A stretch of 64,000 bases of DNA, from the NCBI RefSeq assembly GCF_008693105.1, contig NZ_VXKK01000039.1, positions 1-64,000 of the forward strand, written 5' to 3'. The DNA comes from Corynebacterium flavescens. Lineage in GTDB: Bacteria > Actinomycetota > Actinomycetes > Mycobacteriales > Mycobacteriaceae. The position numbers and the translations under genes are program-made. Of the stretch, positions 19,071 through 28,022 are shown piece by piece. The notes below the pieces were generated by a model. That model worked only from the letters and a program-made list of their open reading frames with translations, was not told the origin of the DNA and did not search any database. Numbering within the stretch: the stretch's first letter is position 1; each line of letters begins with the position of its first letter.

Positions 19071-20219
19071 CTAGTTTTTGTTGTTGCGCTCCTGCTCGAG
19101 CTGCTGACGCAGCTGCTGGAAGTACTCGCGCGCACCCTTGGGCTGCTCTATGCTATCTGAAACATAGGGGGCCGCTCCCCCAACCGGATTAGCGCCCTCC
19201 CCCAGCGACTGCTGCGCAGAATAGTCCTCCGCCTGGGAGTCCTGGCGCCGCCGACGTGCCTTCTCAGCAAGCTCGCGCTTACGCTTGGCCGCATCGGCCT
19301 TGGACACCTGCGGGCCGGAATCTGCGGCGGTGCCCAGCACATGATTGGCCATGAGAACGTCCCTCATGCCGCCAAAGAGCTCACCCATGCCGGCCGGATT
19401 CGAGGGCATGTAGAGAACTGAGGTGTTGCCGTTGTGGGAGACATCCACCATGGCGTCCAGGTACTGCGAGACCAGCATGAGGGCCTCGGGGGACTCCTCA
19501 ACTCCTGCGGCGCGCAGCATCTCATACTGCGCGGCAATACCTTCCACGATTTCCTTGCGCTGATCTGCCACACCACGACCCTGCAGTTTGCGGGCCTCTG
19601 CGGCACCTTCCGCCTCCTTGACCACGCGAATCTTCTCCGCCTCAGCCTGCGCGATGGCGGCCTCACGCTCGCGCTGCGCGGCGTTGATGGAGTTCATCGA
19701 CTCACGCACGCGGGAATCCGGGCGAATGTCTGTGACCAGGGTATTAACAAAGTGCCAACCATAGGCGGCCATGTTGTCACGCAGGGACATGGCCACGTTC
19801 TGGGCGATGGTGTCCTTCGAGGAGAAAGAATCATCAAGGTCCATATTCGCCACGGAGGAGCGAACATTATCTTGCACGTAGGCCACAATCTGCTGCTCGT
19901 GATTGGAGAGCATATAATAAGCCTCGCGCTCGCGGCCCTCGACCACCTGGTATTGAACCGCAACCGGGATCTGTACGAAGACATTGTCCTTGGTTTTGGT
20001 CTCCACCATGACATCAAGTTGCCGAACCTGCAGGGAGATCTTCGCGCGAACGCGGTCTACCCACGGGACCTTGAAGTGCAGACCAGCGTGTGCCACGCTG
20101 ACGAATTTTCCGAGCCGCTCCACGATGGCCGCCTCACGCGTGCGCACGATGAAAAACGCATCAAAAGCGTTGAGCACGAGCACTATGATGACGACCACAG
20201 CGACGATAAGAGTAAGCAT
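19071..20219 (-). CDS. SPFH/Band 7 (stomatin/QmcA-like) membrane protein
   Basis: 382 residues. An N-terminal membrane anchor (LIVAVVVIIVLVLNAFDAFF) leads into the Band 7 domain (REAAIVERLGKFVSVAHAGLHF, then VPWVDRVRAKISLQVRQLDV). A long coiled-coil rich in Ala/Glu (INAAQREREAAIAQAEAEKI) follows, then a charged Lys/Arg/Gln-rich tail. Proteins of this type form oligomeric membrane microdomains and scaffold proteases or transporters. No NfeD partner is adjacent. It is convergent with the nuclease lipoprotein (45-base gap). Confidence 0.88.
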   Translation of the reverse strand: MLTLIVAVVVIIVLVLNAFDAFFIVRTREAAIVERLGKFVSVAHAGLHFKVPWVDRVRAKISLQVRQLDVMVETKTKDNVFVQIPVAVQYQVVEGREREAYYMLSNHEQQIVAYVQDNVRSSVANMDLDDSFSSKDTIAQNVAMSLRDNMAAYGWHFVNTLVTDIRPDSRVRESMNSINAAQREREAAIAQAEAEKIRVVKEAEGAAEARKLQGRGVADQRKEIVEGIAAQYEMLRAAGVEESPEALMLVSQYLDAMVDVSHNGNTSVLYMPSNPAGMGELFGGMRDVLMANHVLGTAADSGPQVSKADAAKRKRELAEKARRRRQDSQAEDYSAQQSLGEGANPVGGAAPYVSDSIEQPKGAREYFQQLRQQLEQERNNKN

Positions 20220-20387
20220 CTTTCTTTCCTTCTGTAGGTTTTCTTTCGGTGCTTTAAGGGACTTAAAAAGGGACCCAAAGGATTTAAGGGAACCTAAGGT
20301 AGTTTCATATACCTACTCTTCCATAGCCCAGCTCACATTTCGAGGGCCGGGGTGGTCGCGGCAGGTGCGCAGCGCTAGTTGCCTGCG

Positions 20388-21659
20388 CTAGTGGTCATCA
20401 GCAAGCCGAAAGAGCTCGCCCAGAATACCGGCGCCGTCCACGTGGACCCCATTGTGCTGGTAGCGGTTGCTCACCATCGGGCGCAGATCCCTGTAGGCGG
20501 CGGCCGTAGCCATCGAGTCCTCGAAGGGAACGAAGATATCATCCAGATAGATGGCCGCGGCGGCGACGGGTTCTGCCGCTCCCAGCGCAGCGACATCATA
20601 CATAGCGTCCTTCTCTCCCCATTCGTGCTGGGCCAAGGCCTGCGCGGACTCCCGGAACGGCCGCAGCGCCGGGTCCTCCTCGAACTGCCAGGGGAAGATG
20701 TGCTCCCCCGTCAGGTAGGTTCCCGCCTCGGCGAACTCGGGGAACTCCGCGCGGATGCGCTGCGCGGCCCAGTTGGTAGCGCCCAGCTTGCCGACGCCGC
20801 CATAAATGGACTCATGAATCGCCGCATACAGTGGCCCCGATTGGAAGCTCACCCGGCTGCCTACTTGGCTCAAGAAGTCAGAACGCAGCCGCTTTTCCCC
20901 GTCGACCGTACGGAAAGGCTCCTCTAGAAGATAGGCCAAGGAATCAAAGCCGCTGCCTCGCCCCAGCTCTAGGCCGATGGTGCGGAAACGACGAGAGGAC
21001 AGACGCTCCCCCGTGGGAAGGATCTCCGCCGAGTTGTCGAGGTGGTTAATAATCTCCTCGATCCGGCCCTGCACCCACGGAAACTGCGTGGTGAACAAGT
21101 CATGACGGTACTTGAGCTTGGCAAAGGTGGTGCGATAAAGATCATCGACGCCCTTATCAAGAGTGGGGAGGCCGCCGGTCAGGAAGGCCCGCTCCACAGA
21201 TTGAGGCGCCAGCGAGAGATAAGAGGTGATGCAAAAGCCGCCGAAGGACTGCCCGAATAGGCTCCACTTCTCTAGGCCCAGATGCTCACGCAGCCGCTCC
21301 GCGTCCCGCACGATATTGTCTTGGCGCAGCAGCCGGAGCCGCTCCACGCTGCGGTCCGCTTCCGGGGAGAGCCCGTCGATGCGGTGGCTGCGCCCGGTGC
21401 CGCGCTGATCCATGAGTATCCAGCGGTAGCGCTCTAGGCCCTTGGCCAAGAGCCCCGACAGACCAAGTGGCCGCGGCGCAGGAAAGCCCGGGCCGCCCTG
21501 GTTATAGAGCAGCGCGGGCTTGTCCTCCCCGCCTGGGGGAATGATCTCGCGGGCATAGAGCTCGAAAGTCTCCGCTGAGTCCTCCGGGCTGTCATAGTCC
21601 CAGGGCACAGTAATAACGTGCTCTTTGATGGTGTGGCCGAAGCGGCGATATTCACTCAT
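20388..21659 (-). CDS. Alpha/beta hydrolase, proline-iminopeptidase-like (S33)
   Basis: About 423 residues from ATG 21659 (MSEYRRFGHTIKEHVITVPW); the frame is open 19 codons further, but that part looks non-coding. YNQGGPGFPAPRP corresponds to the HGGPG oxyanion-hole motif of S33 peptidases, DQRGTGRS is the family signature, and FGQSFGGFC holds the nucleophilic Ser. The length fits the larger PIP branch that removes N-terminal proline or other residues from peptides. It lies between SPFH and pflA on the same strand with a 65-base gap to pflA, so transcription from the pfl operon could reach it. Confidence 0.82.
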   Translation of the reverse strand: MSEYRRFGHTIKEHVITVPWDYDSPEDSAETFELYAREIIPPGGEDKPALLYNQGGPGFPAPRPLGLSGLLAKGLERYRWILMDQRGTGRSHRIDGLSPEADRSVERLRLLRQDNIVRDAERLREHLGLEKWSLFGQSFGGFCITSYLSLAPQSVERAFLTGGLPTLDKGVDDLYRTTFAKLKYRHDLFTTQFPWVQGRIEEIINHLDNSAEILPTGERLSSRRFRTIGLELGRGSGFDSLAYLLEEPFRTVDGEKRLRSDFLSQVGSRVSFQSGPLYAAIHESIYGGVGKLGATNWAAQRIRAEFPEFAEAGTYLTGEHIFPWQFEEDPALRPFRESAQALAQHEWGEKDAMYDVAALGAAEPVAAAAIYLDDIFVPFEDSMATAAAYRDLRPMVSNRYQHNGVHVDGAGILGELFRLADDH

Positions 21660-21724
21660 GGGTGCCGAGTCTAGTGCGCGCTCCCGACACCCGCGCGGCA
21701 AGCCTAGTATGCCCAAGTAAGGCC

Positions 21725-22594
21725 CTAGTAGACCTGGAGACCCTTCTCACGAAAGACCTCGCGCACGGCATCCACGTCCTCGGGGCGCGGAGGCTTGCAG
21801 TCCTCGAGCTTGTAATCAATACCGAGCTCGTGCCACTTGTCGGCGCCCATGTTGTGGAAGGGAAGGACCTCGACGCGCTCGACATTGTCGCGCCACCTAG
21901 CCACGATGTTGGCCACGTTCTGGACGTTCTCTGGGGCGTCGGTAAGTCCGGGAACCACGACGAAGCGGATCCACACCCGCTTGCTTTTAGCAGCCAGCCG
22001 GTCGCCGAAGTCGATGGTGGGCTGCAGTGTGCGGCCGGTGACCTTCTTATAGGTCTCCTCGTCCCCAGACTTGACGTCGAGCAAGACCAAATCGATATTG
22101 TCTAGGTCCTCGTCGCGCAGGCGGGAGCCGAGGAAGCCCGAGGTGTCGATGGTGGTGTGAATGCCTGCATCGTGGACTTCCTTGAGCAGACGGCGGGCAA
22201 ACGCAATCTGGAAGAGTGGTTCGCCGCCGGAGAGCGTGAGCCCCCCACCGGTGGCTTGGAAGATGGGCTTGTAGCGCTTAATGCGCTTGAGCACATCCTC
22301 GATGCGCTCCAAGGTGCCCACCTTCATCTCCATGGTGTCTGGATTGTGGCAGTACAGGCAGCGCAGTGGGCAACCGGACATGAATATGGTCATGCGGGTG
22401 CCTGGGCCATCCACCGAGGTCACAAGCTCCCAGGAGTGGACGAGGGCGATATCGCCTGTGCGGCGCGCCTCCATCAACTCGGGGCGGGTGATCTCGTCTA
22501 AGGATGCATTATCCCCCAGGCCCGCGGCCACGCCGCGGATCTTCTCGCCCTGTTCGGGTTGGAGGGTAACAACGCCGGTAATGCCATCAGCCAC
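21725..22594 (-). CDS. pflA: Pyruvate formate-lyase activating enzyme (radical SAM)
   Basis: 289 residues. Generates the glycyl radical on pyruvate formate-lyase using S-adenosylmethionine and a [4Fe-4S] cluster. The cluster motif CPLRCLYC gives CxxxCxxC with Cys75, Cys79 and Cys82; GGGLTLSGGEPLFQ is the SAM-binding glycine region. It is slightly longer at the N-terminus (about 45 residues) than E. coli PflA. The start is two bases after the stop of the glycyl-radical subunit gene, so the two are translationally linked. Its substrate here is presumably that 83-residue protein rather than a full-length PFL. Confidence 0.92.
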   Translation of the reverse strand: MADGITGVVTLQPEQGEKIRGVAAGLGDNASLDEITRPELMEARRTGDIALVHSWELVTSVDGPGTRMTIFMSGCPLRCLYCHNPDTMEMKVGTLERIEDVLKRIKRYKPIFQATGGGLTLSGGEPLFQIAFARRLLKEVHDAGIHTTIDTSGFLGSRLRDEDLDNIDLVLLDVKSGDEETYKKVTGRTLQPTIDFGDRLAAKSKRVWIRFVVVPGLTDAPENVQNVANIVARWRDNVERVEVLPFHNMGADKWHELGIDYKLEDCKPPRPEDVDAVREVFREKGLQVY

Positions 22595-22596
22595 AG

Positions 22597-22848
22597 TTAG
22601 GATCCTTGGTGGAAGGTACGGGAAATGACGTCGAGCTGCTGTTCCTTGCTCAGCTTGACAAAGTTAACCGCGTAGCCGGACACGCGCACGGTCAGGTTCG
22701 GGTACTTTTCTGGGTGCTCGACGGCATCCTCGAGGGTGGACTTGTCCAGCACGTTGATGTTGGCGTGGTAAAGACCGCCGTCCATCTTGTGCTCCTCGCG
22801 ATTAGCCTTCATGCTAGCGAGACGGTCTGCGAAAGTGTGGGTTGCCAT
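22597..22848 (-). CDS. grcA: Autonomous glycyl-radical subunit (GrcA-like) of split PFL
   Basis: 83 residues, preceded by AAGGAG at good spacing. The sequence from about residue 20 aligns with the last 60-odd residues of E. coli Pfl[21 protein letters not shown], then [19 protein letters not shown], ending [13 protein letters not shown]. Gly58 in RVSGYA is the radical site. In E. coli such a protein (GrcA/YfiD) only repairs oxygen-cleaved PFL. Here the partner PFL gene ends just before this domain, so this protein must supply the radical for normal catalysis. Confidence 0.9.
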   Translation of the reverse strand: MATHTFADRLASMKANREEHKMDGGLYHANINVLDKSTLEDAVEHPEKYPNLTVRVSGYAVNFVKLSKEQQLDVISRTFHQGS

Positions 22849-22929
22849 GGTGTTGTTCTCCTTATAAAAATTGCATTGCGAAGCAGATGCGATGAAACAG
22901 GGTGGGGGTGTGTGGAGAGGCCGGGTAAG

Positions 22930-22966
22930 GCCGACATCGCTAAGCGATGCCGCCCCAACACGGCCA
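22930..22966 (-). other. Stem-loop in the pfl-grcA spacer
   Basis: CATCGC-TAA-GCGATG (22935-22949) is a perfect 6-bp hairpin, and the flanking GGCCGA / CGGCC can extend it with a bulge. It lies in the 138-base spacer between the large PFL gene and the radical-domain gene. It lacks a T-run. It may be a processing or stability element setting the ratio of the two subunits. Confidence 0.45.
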
Positions 22967-22986
22967 CCCCACGCGGGTGACTGTGG

Positions 22987-25074
22987 CTAGTTCTCCATGA
23001 GGAAGCCGGCGTCGAGGACTCCGACCAGGTTGGTGATGCGCTCCTCCGGGGTGCGCCCCAGGCCAGCCGGGGTAATGGTGTTGGTCAAGGAGATGCCGTC
23101 GAGGGCGTCCTTGTAGTCCAGCTTGCCCACGGAAAGCATCGAGGCGACCATTCCGTGGTTATCGGCGCCGTTCTCCGGGTTAGCACCCGGCGCGAAAGGC
23201 GTTCCGGCCTTGTGCCCGGATGGGAAGGAACCGGTGGCCTTGCCGTAGACCACGTTGGAGGTAATGGTCAGCACAGACTGGGTCGGGATGGCATCGCGGT
23301 ACATCGGGATGGCCTTAATCTTCTCCATCACGGTGTGCACGATGGTGGCCGCGATATCGTCCGCACGGTCATCATCATTGCCGTAGACCGGGAAATCGCC
23401 CTCGGTCTTGTAGTCAACGATGAGTCCGGTCTCGTCGCGCACCGGGGTGACCTTGCCATACTTGATGGCGGCCAAGGAGTCCGCAACGATGGACAGGCCG
23501 GCGATGCCACAGCCCATGGAGCGCACGATGTTGGAATCGTGCAAGGCCATCTCGATGGCCTCGTAGGCGTACTTGTCGTGGCTGTAGTGGATGATGTTCA
23601 AGGCCTCAACGTAGGTGCCGACCACCCAGTCGAGCATGTCCTCGTACTTGTTCCACACGTCGTCGAAGTCCAGCGGGCCGTCGCCCTCAACTGCCTGGTA
23701 GCCTTCCACAATCTGCTTGCCAGAGACCTCGTCGCGGCCACCATTGATGGCATAGAGCAGGGCCTTTGCAGCATTGACGCGGGCGCCGAAGAACTGCATC
23801 TGCTTGCCTACCTCCATGGGGGACACGCAGCAGGCAATCGCCGCATCGTCGCCCCACTGCTCACGAATCTGGCGGTCAGACTCGTACTGAATGGAGGAAG
23901 TCTCGATGGAGATGTGGGCGCAGAACTCCTTGTAGCCTTCCGGCAATGCCGGGTCCCAGAACACGGTGATATTCGGCTCGGGTGAAGGGCCAAGGTTGAC
24001 CAAGGTTTGCAGGACACGGAAGGAAGTTTTGGTGACCATGTGGCGGCCATCGTTGCCGAAGCCGGCATCGGACCAGGTGGCCCAGTAAGGGTCGCCGGAG
24101 AAGATCTGGTCATAATCCTCGGTACGCAGGAAGCGCACGATGCGCAGCTTGAGTACCAGTTGATCGATGATCTCTTGGGCGTCGGTCTCGGTGATGAGTC
24201 CCGCCTTGATGTCGCGCTCAAAGTAGACATCAAGGAAAGCGGAGAGACGGCCAATCGACATGGCCGCGCCGTCCTGGGACTTGATGGAACCCAGGTAGCC
24301 AAAGTAGGTCCACTGGACCGCTTCTTGCGCAGTGGTGGCGGGGCCGGAGATGTCGAAGCCATAGGACTGCGCCATCTTCTTGAGCTTCTTCAGGGCCTTG
24401 ATCTGCTCGGAATGCTCCTCGCGGAAGCGTGCCCAGTGCTCGCTGAACTCCTGGTCACCGACGGCGTGCTTGGCGGCTTCCTTCTCGGCGATGAGGTAGT
24501 CCACGCCGTAGAGGGCCACGCGGCGGTAGTCGCCGATGATGCGGCCACGGCCATAGGCGTCAGGCAGGCCGGTAATGATGTGGGAGGAACGGGCAGCGCG
24601 AATGCGCGGGGTGTAGATATCGAAGACCGCGTCATTGTGGGTCTTGCGGTAGCGGGTAAAGACGGTCTTTACCTCTTCATCCGGCTCCATCCCGGCCTCC
24701 CGAATGGCCTGCTCGACCATGCGCCAACCGCCGAAGGGCATCATAGCGCGCTTGAGGGGGGTGTCCGTCTGCAGGCCGACAATGACATCGTCATCGTCGG
24801 AGATGTATCCGGCGGGGAATACGTCGATATCAGAGGGGGTATGAGTATCGATGTCGAAGATGCGCTTTTGGCGCTCGACCGACAGGTACTTCTTCTCCAG
24901 GGTCTCCCAGGTGCGCAGGGTCTTTTCGGTGGGGCCTGCTAGGAAGCTGGAGTCTCCGTCATAGGGGGTGTAGTTGCGCTGGATGAAATCCCGCACGTTG
25001 ATTTCCTCGGCCCACGGGCCGGGGACGAAACCTTGCCAAGCGGAGTATTGCAGCGGCTGAGTAACGGTGGTCAC
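22987..25074 (-). CDS. pflB: Pyruvate formate-lyase large subunit without glycyl-radical domain
   Basis: 695 residues against about 760 in E. coli. Converts pyruvate and CoA to acetyl-CoA and formate under low oxygen. The catalytic cysteines are Cys415-Cys416 in IACCVSPMEVGKQMQFFGA. The C-terminus reads TITPAGLGRTPEERITNLVG followed by VLDAGFLMEN and stop, exactly where PflB would continue into its radical domain. That domain is encoded separately 138 bases downstream, so this is a clean fission, not a truncation by mutation. The gene is preceded by a 392-base region with a TGTGC-N6-GCACA palindrome, fitting CRP/GlxR-type control. Confidence 0.93.
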   Translation of the reverse strand: MTTVTQPLQYSAWQGFVPGPWAEEINVRDFIQRNYTPYDGDSSFLAGPTEKTLRTWETLEKKYLSVERQKRIFDIDTHTPSDIDVFPAGYISDDDDVIVGLQTDTPLKRAMMPFGGWRMVEQAIREAGMEPDEEVKTVFTRYRKTHNDAVFDIYTPRIRAARSSHIITGLPDAYGRGRIIGDYRRVALYGVDYLIAEKEAAKHAVGDQEFSEHWARFREEHSEQIKALKKLKKMAQSYGFDISGPATTAQEAVQWTYFGYLGSIKSQDGAAMSIGRLSAFLDVYFERDIKAGLITETDAQEIIDQLVLKLRIVRFLRTEDYDQIFSGDPYWATWSDAGFGNDGRHMVTKTSFRVLQTLVNLGPSPEPNITVFWDPALPEGYKEFCAHISIETSSIQYESDRQIREQWGDDAAIACCVSPMEVGKQMQFFGARVNAAKALLYAINGGRDEVSGKQIVEGYQAVEGDGPLDFDDVWNKYEDMLDWVVGTYVEALNIIHYSHDKYAYEAIEMALHDSNIVRSMGCGIAGLSIVADSLAAIKYGKVTPVRDETGLIVDYKTEGDFPVYGNDDDRADDIAATIVHTVMEKIKAIPMYRDAIPTQSVLTITSNVVYGKATGSFPSGHKAGTPFAPGANPENGADNHGMVASMLSVGKLDYKDALDGISLTNTITPAGLGRTPEERITNLVGVLDAGFLMEN

Positions 25075-25271
25075 TTAAGTGAATCCCTTCATATTGTGCG
25101 CGTTTCCTCGGTGCGGGGATAGGCGCGCGATTGTTCAAAGTCCTATCAATGGGGCCTTGGTCGCTCTACCCAATTCTCAAACACCGCCAAATGGTGCTTA
25201 GCTCCTCGCGACGAGCCCCTCTTTCATTACCCACTTTAGGTACCTGCTCTCTACGCACATAGTGCAAACGA

Positions 25272-25287
25272 TGTGCATTAGGGCACA
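25272..25287. promoter_or_regulatory. GlxR/CRP-like palindrome
   Basis: TGTGCATTAGGGCACA is a perfect TGTGC-N6-GCACA palindrome. The corynebacterial cAMP-responsive regulator GlxR uses TGTGANNTANNTCACA; this site keeps both outer TGTG/CACA half-sites and the central TA, with symmetric A-to-C changes. It is roughly equidistant from the pfl start (198 bases) and the permease start (180 bases). Confidence 0.45.
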
Positions 25288-25352
25288 CTTGGATACTTCT
25301 TGTATGCAAGGCCGGTCATCGAGTTCATAGAAAACGAACATACGGTTATACG

Positions 25353-25391
25353 GGGGTAGTCCTTACCCCTCATACCCCTCGGGCTGAGGGG
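25353..25391 (+). promoter_or_regulatory. Overlapping stem-loops in permease leader (possible attenuator)
   Basis: Hairpin 1: GGGGTA (25353) pairs with TACCCC (25364-25369). Hairpin 2: CCCCTC (25375-25380) pairs with GAGGGG (25386-25391) and is followed by ACAGTTTTCTT. The two CCCCTC copies (25366 and 25375) are a direct repeat, so GAGGGG can pair with either and the two structures could compete. That layout is typical of attenuators, but the T-run is short. Confidence 0.35.
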
Positions 25392-25466
25392 ACAGTTTTC
25401 TTAAGTTTGCCAGGGATCTACTCTTAAATCCGCACAGCACGCTAGTTCCGCTATAGAGGAGAAGAA

Positions 25467-27419
25467 GTGGCCGACAATACCGCCGCCCCGGCGCAGGCTC
25501 CCACCCCATCACAACCCCGGCACCCAGTAGATGTCGTTCCCCCTGCGCCGAAGCTCGCGGCGCTCGGCTTGCAGCACGTTTTGGCCTTCTACGCAGGCGC
25601 CGTCATCGTGCCGCTGCTCATCGCCGGTTCCTTGAACCTCGACGCCGAAACCACTATCCACCTCATCAACGCCGACTTGTTGACCTGCGGCATCGCCACG
25701 CTCATTCAGTCCGTCGGCATCGGCCGGCACATCGGCGTGCGTCTGCCGATTATCTAAGGCGTGACCACCACCGCGGTCTCCCCCATCATCGCCATCGGCA
25801 TGGGTGCCACCAACGGCGAGGGTGGCGTCGAATCGCTGCCCACCATCTATGGCGCGATTATCGTCTCCGGCCTTTTCACATTCTTCGCCGCGCCTGTCTT
25901 TGGCAAGGTGCTGCGCTTCTTCCCGCCCGTGGTCACCGGCACCGTTCTGCTCGTCATGGGCACGTCGCTGCTCGCGGTTTCCGCCAACGACTTCATCAAC
26001 TACGCCGAGGCCACCCCGGCCACCCGCGATCTCCTCTACGGCTTCGGCACCCTGGCCGTCATCATCCTGGTCCAGCGTTTCTTCCGCGGCTTCCTCGGCA
26101 CACTAGCGGTCCTCATCGGCCTCGTCCTCGGCACCGCCATTGCGCTTCTGCTTGGCGACGCCAGCTTTGCCGAGGTCGGCAACGCCCCCGCCCTCGGCAT
26201 CACGACGCCCTTCTACTTTGGCCTGCCGCGCTTCGACCTCGTCGCCATCTTCTCCCTCATCATCGTCATGATCATCACCATGGTGGAGACCACCGGCGAT
26301 GTCTTCGCCACCGGCGAGATCGTCAAGAAGCGCATTCGGCGCGGTGACGTCGTCCGCGCCATCCGCGCCGATGGCGTCTCCACGCTCATCGGCGGCGTGA
26401 TGAACTCCTTCCCCTATACCTGCTTCGCGCAAAACGTCGGCCTCGTCCGCCTGACCGGGGTGAAGTCGCGGTGGGTTGCCGTCGCGGCCGCCGGCTTCAT
26501 GATCGTGCTGGGACTGCTTCCCAAGGCCGGCGCCATCGTCGCCGCCATTCCCGCTCCCGTCCTCGGCGGCGCTTCGCTCGCGCTCTTTGCCAACGTAGCC
26601 TGGGTGGGCCTGCAGACCATTGCCAAGTCCGATCTTTCTGACGGACGCAACGCCGCCATCGTCACCTCCGCGCTCGGGCTAGCCATGCTGGTGACCTTCA
26701 AACCGGATATTGCAGCCGCTTTCCCGGCCTGGGCGCAGACCTTCGTATCTTCCGGCATGTCCCTCGGCGCCATCACCGCGATCGCACTTAATCTGCTCTT
26801 CTTCCACGTGGGCAAGCAATCCGGCGGCGATGTCTCGCGCGCCACCGGCTCCGGTATCTCCCTCGATGAGCTCAACCAGATGCCCCAGCCCGAGTTCGTC
26901 GCCGCCCTGCGCCCACTGTTCAATAACGAAACGTGGCCCCTGGAGACCGCGTGGGAATCCCGCCCCTTTGCCGATATCAACGAGCTGCGTGCGGCCATTC
27001 AGGTCGCCGTCCTCACCGCGGACGATGCCAAGCGCCAGGACCTCATCCACGACTACCCCGCTATGGATGAGCTCCTGCTCATTCCTTCCGAGAAGGCCTC
27101 GGAGATCTCCGCTGACCGTGGCTCGCTGGGGCTCACTGAGCTCGACACCGAGCAAAGCGAGGCCATCACGGAGCTCTCCGCCTCCTATCGCAAGCGCTTT
27201 GACATGCCCTTCGTGGCCTACCTGGCCACCAACGATACGGTGGAGCGCGTCATCGAATCTGGCCTGCGCCGCTTGGCCAACTCCGAAGAACAGGAAAGGC
27301 GCGTGGTGCTCTCGGAGATCGTCGAGATTGCCAACGACCGCTTCGATATCCTGCTTGCTGATGCCAACCCAGTCCGCTCCGCCTGGGACCGCAAGTTCAC
27401 TGAGGTCGATGGCTCTTAA
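25467..27419 (+). pseudogene. NCS2 purine/urate permease fused to OHCU decarboxylase, one in-frame TAA
   Basis: A single frame of about 650 codons from GTG 25467, interrupted by TAA at 25755-25757 between GVRLPII and GVTTTAVSPIIAIG. NCS2 permeases have a glutamine there (PIIQGVT), so CAA to TAA explains it. Residues 1 to about 450 are an NCS2 nucleobase symporter. From about 461 the protein continues with a domain resembling 2-oxo-4-hydroxy-4-carboxy-5-ureidoimidazoline decarboxylase (UraD): LDELNQMPQPEFVAALRPLF, then ELSASYRKRFDMPFVAYLAT and RRLANSEEQERRVVLSEIVE. The fusion suggests urate uptake coupled to its breakdown. The catalytic HP motif is atypical (IHDYPAM). A truncated 96-residue product, or restart at GTG 25761, is possible; transport is probably lost. 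Confidence 0.8.
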
Positions 27420-27431
27420 GACAAGAGCCCT

Positions 27432-28022
27432 TTAAGCGAAGGAGAACTCCAGCTGGGCCGTCGGCTCAATCGCGGTGATGATATCCGTGTAGAACTGACG
27501 CGCCTGGTCCTGGAGCAGCTCACGATTATCGGCGATGTTCTTCTCCTGCTCACCACCCTGCAGGATCTCCGTTATGCGTTGCGCCGGATCGATCTCATCT
27601 GTCACCCAGCTGAGCAACCCGTTGTCATCTATGACCTTCTCAAAGTGTTCGTCCGCGTGCCCGATGAAGATGAAGGCCGGCACAGCTATCTTGTAGGCGT
27701 TCTCACCAGTCTCCTCGATGCGGACATCCTTGCCCTCGATACCGAGTTTGGCCTTGTAGTCGTATTGAATGAACTGCGTGCGCGCGGAGCCCGGCACCTG
27801 CATGCCCCACAAGGCTCTATTCTCCGACTGCCGGTTGAGCCCCTGAATCCCCAGGCTCACCAATACCACCTGTTCTTCTCGCTCCACCGACTTGATGACC
27901 TGCGTATTCGTGGACTCGCTCTGCGTGGTCATTCCGAACTGCGGCTTCAGGAAGACTATTGCCGCAATCGCAACCGCCCCCACAATGATTGCCGTAAGGA
28001 CGGCGGTCAGCACAGTCTTCAT
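27432..28022 (-). CDS. Membrane-anchored protein of unknown function (DUF4230-like)
   Basis: 196 residues. One N-terminal membrane segment (VLTAVLTAIIVGAVAIAAIV) is followed by an extracytoplasmic domain with alternating strands: REEQVVLVSLGIQGLNRQSE, YDYKAKLGIEGKDVRIEETG and AYKIAVPAFIFIGHADEHFE. The layout resembles DUF4230 proteins, which have a short anchor and a conserved outer domain, but I recognise it only weakly. It ends 12 bases from the convergent permease and has no operon partner. Confidence 0.6.
   Translation of the reverse strand: MKTVLTAVLTAIIVGAVAIAAIVFLKPQFGMTTQSESTNTQVIKSVEREEQVVLVSLGIQGLNRQSENRALWGMQVPGSARTQFIQYDYKAKLGIEGKDVRIEETGENAYKIAVPAFIFIGHADEHFEKVIDDNGLLSWVTDEIDPAQRITEILQGGEQEKNIADNRELLQDQARQFYTDIITAIEPTAQLEFSFA

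Larger units (their letters stand above)
25075..25466. promoter_or_regulatory. Divergent control region between pfl operon and purine permease
   Basis: No gene. It must hold the pfl promoter (minus) and the permease promoter (plus). It contains a CRP/GlxR-like palindrome at 25272-25287 and a pair of overlapping stem-loops at 25353-25391 in the permease leader. The permease start GTG 25467 has AGGAG upstream at good spacing. Confidence 0.6.

Noticed and set aside
22597..22848. Interpreting the small PFL gene as a frameshifted end of pflB
   Set aside because: It has its own AAGGAG site and a distinct 20-residue N-terminus, and pflB ends cleanly at the domain boundary 138 bases upstream.
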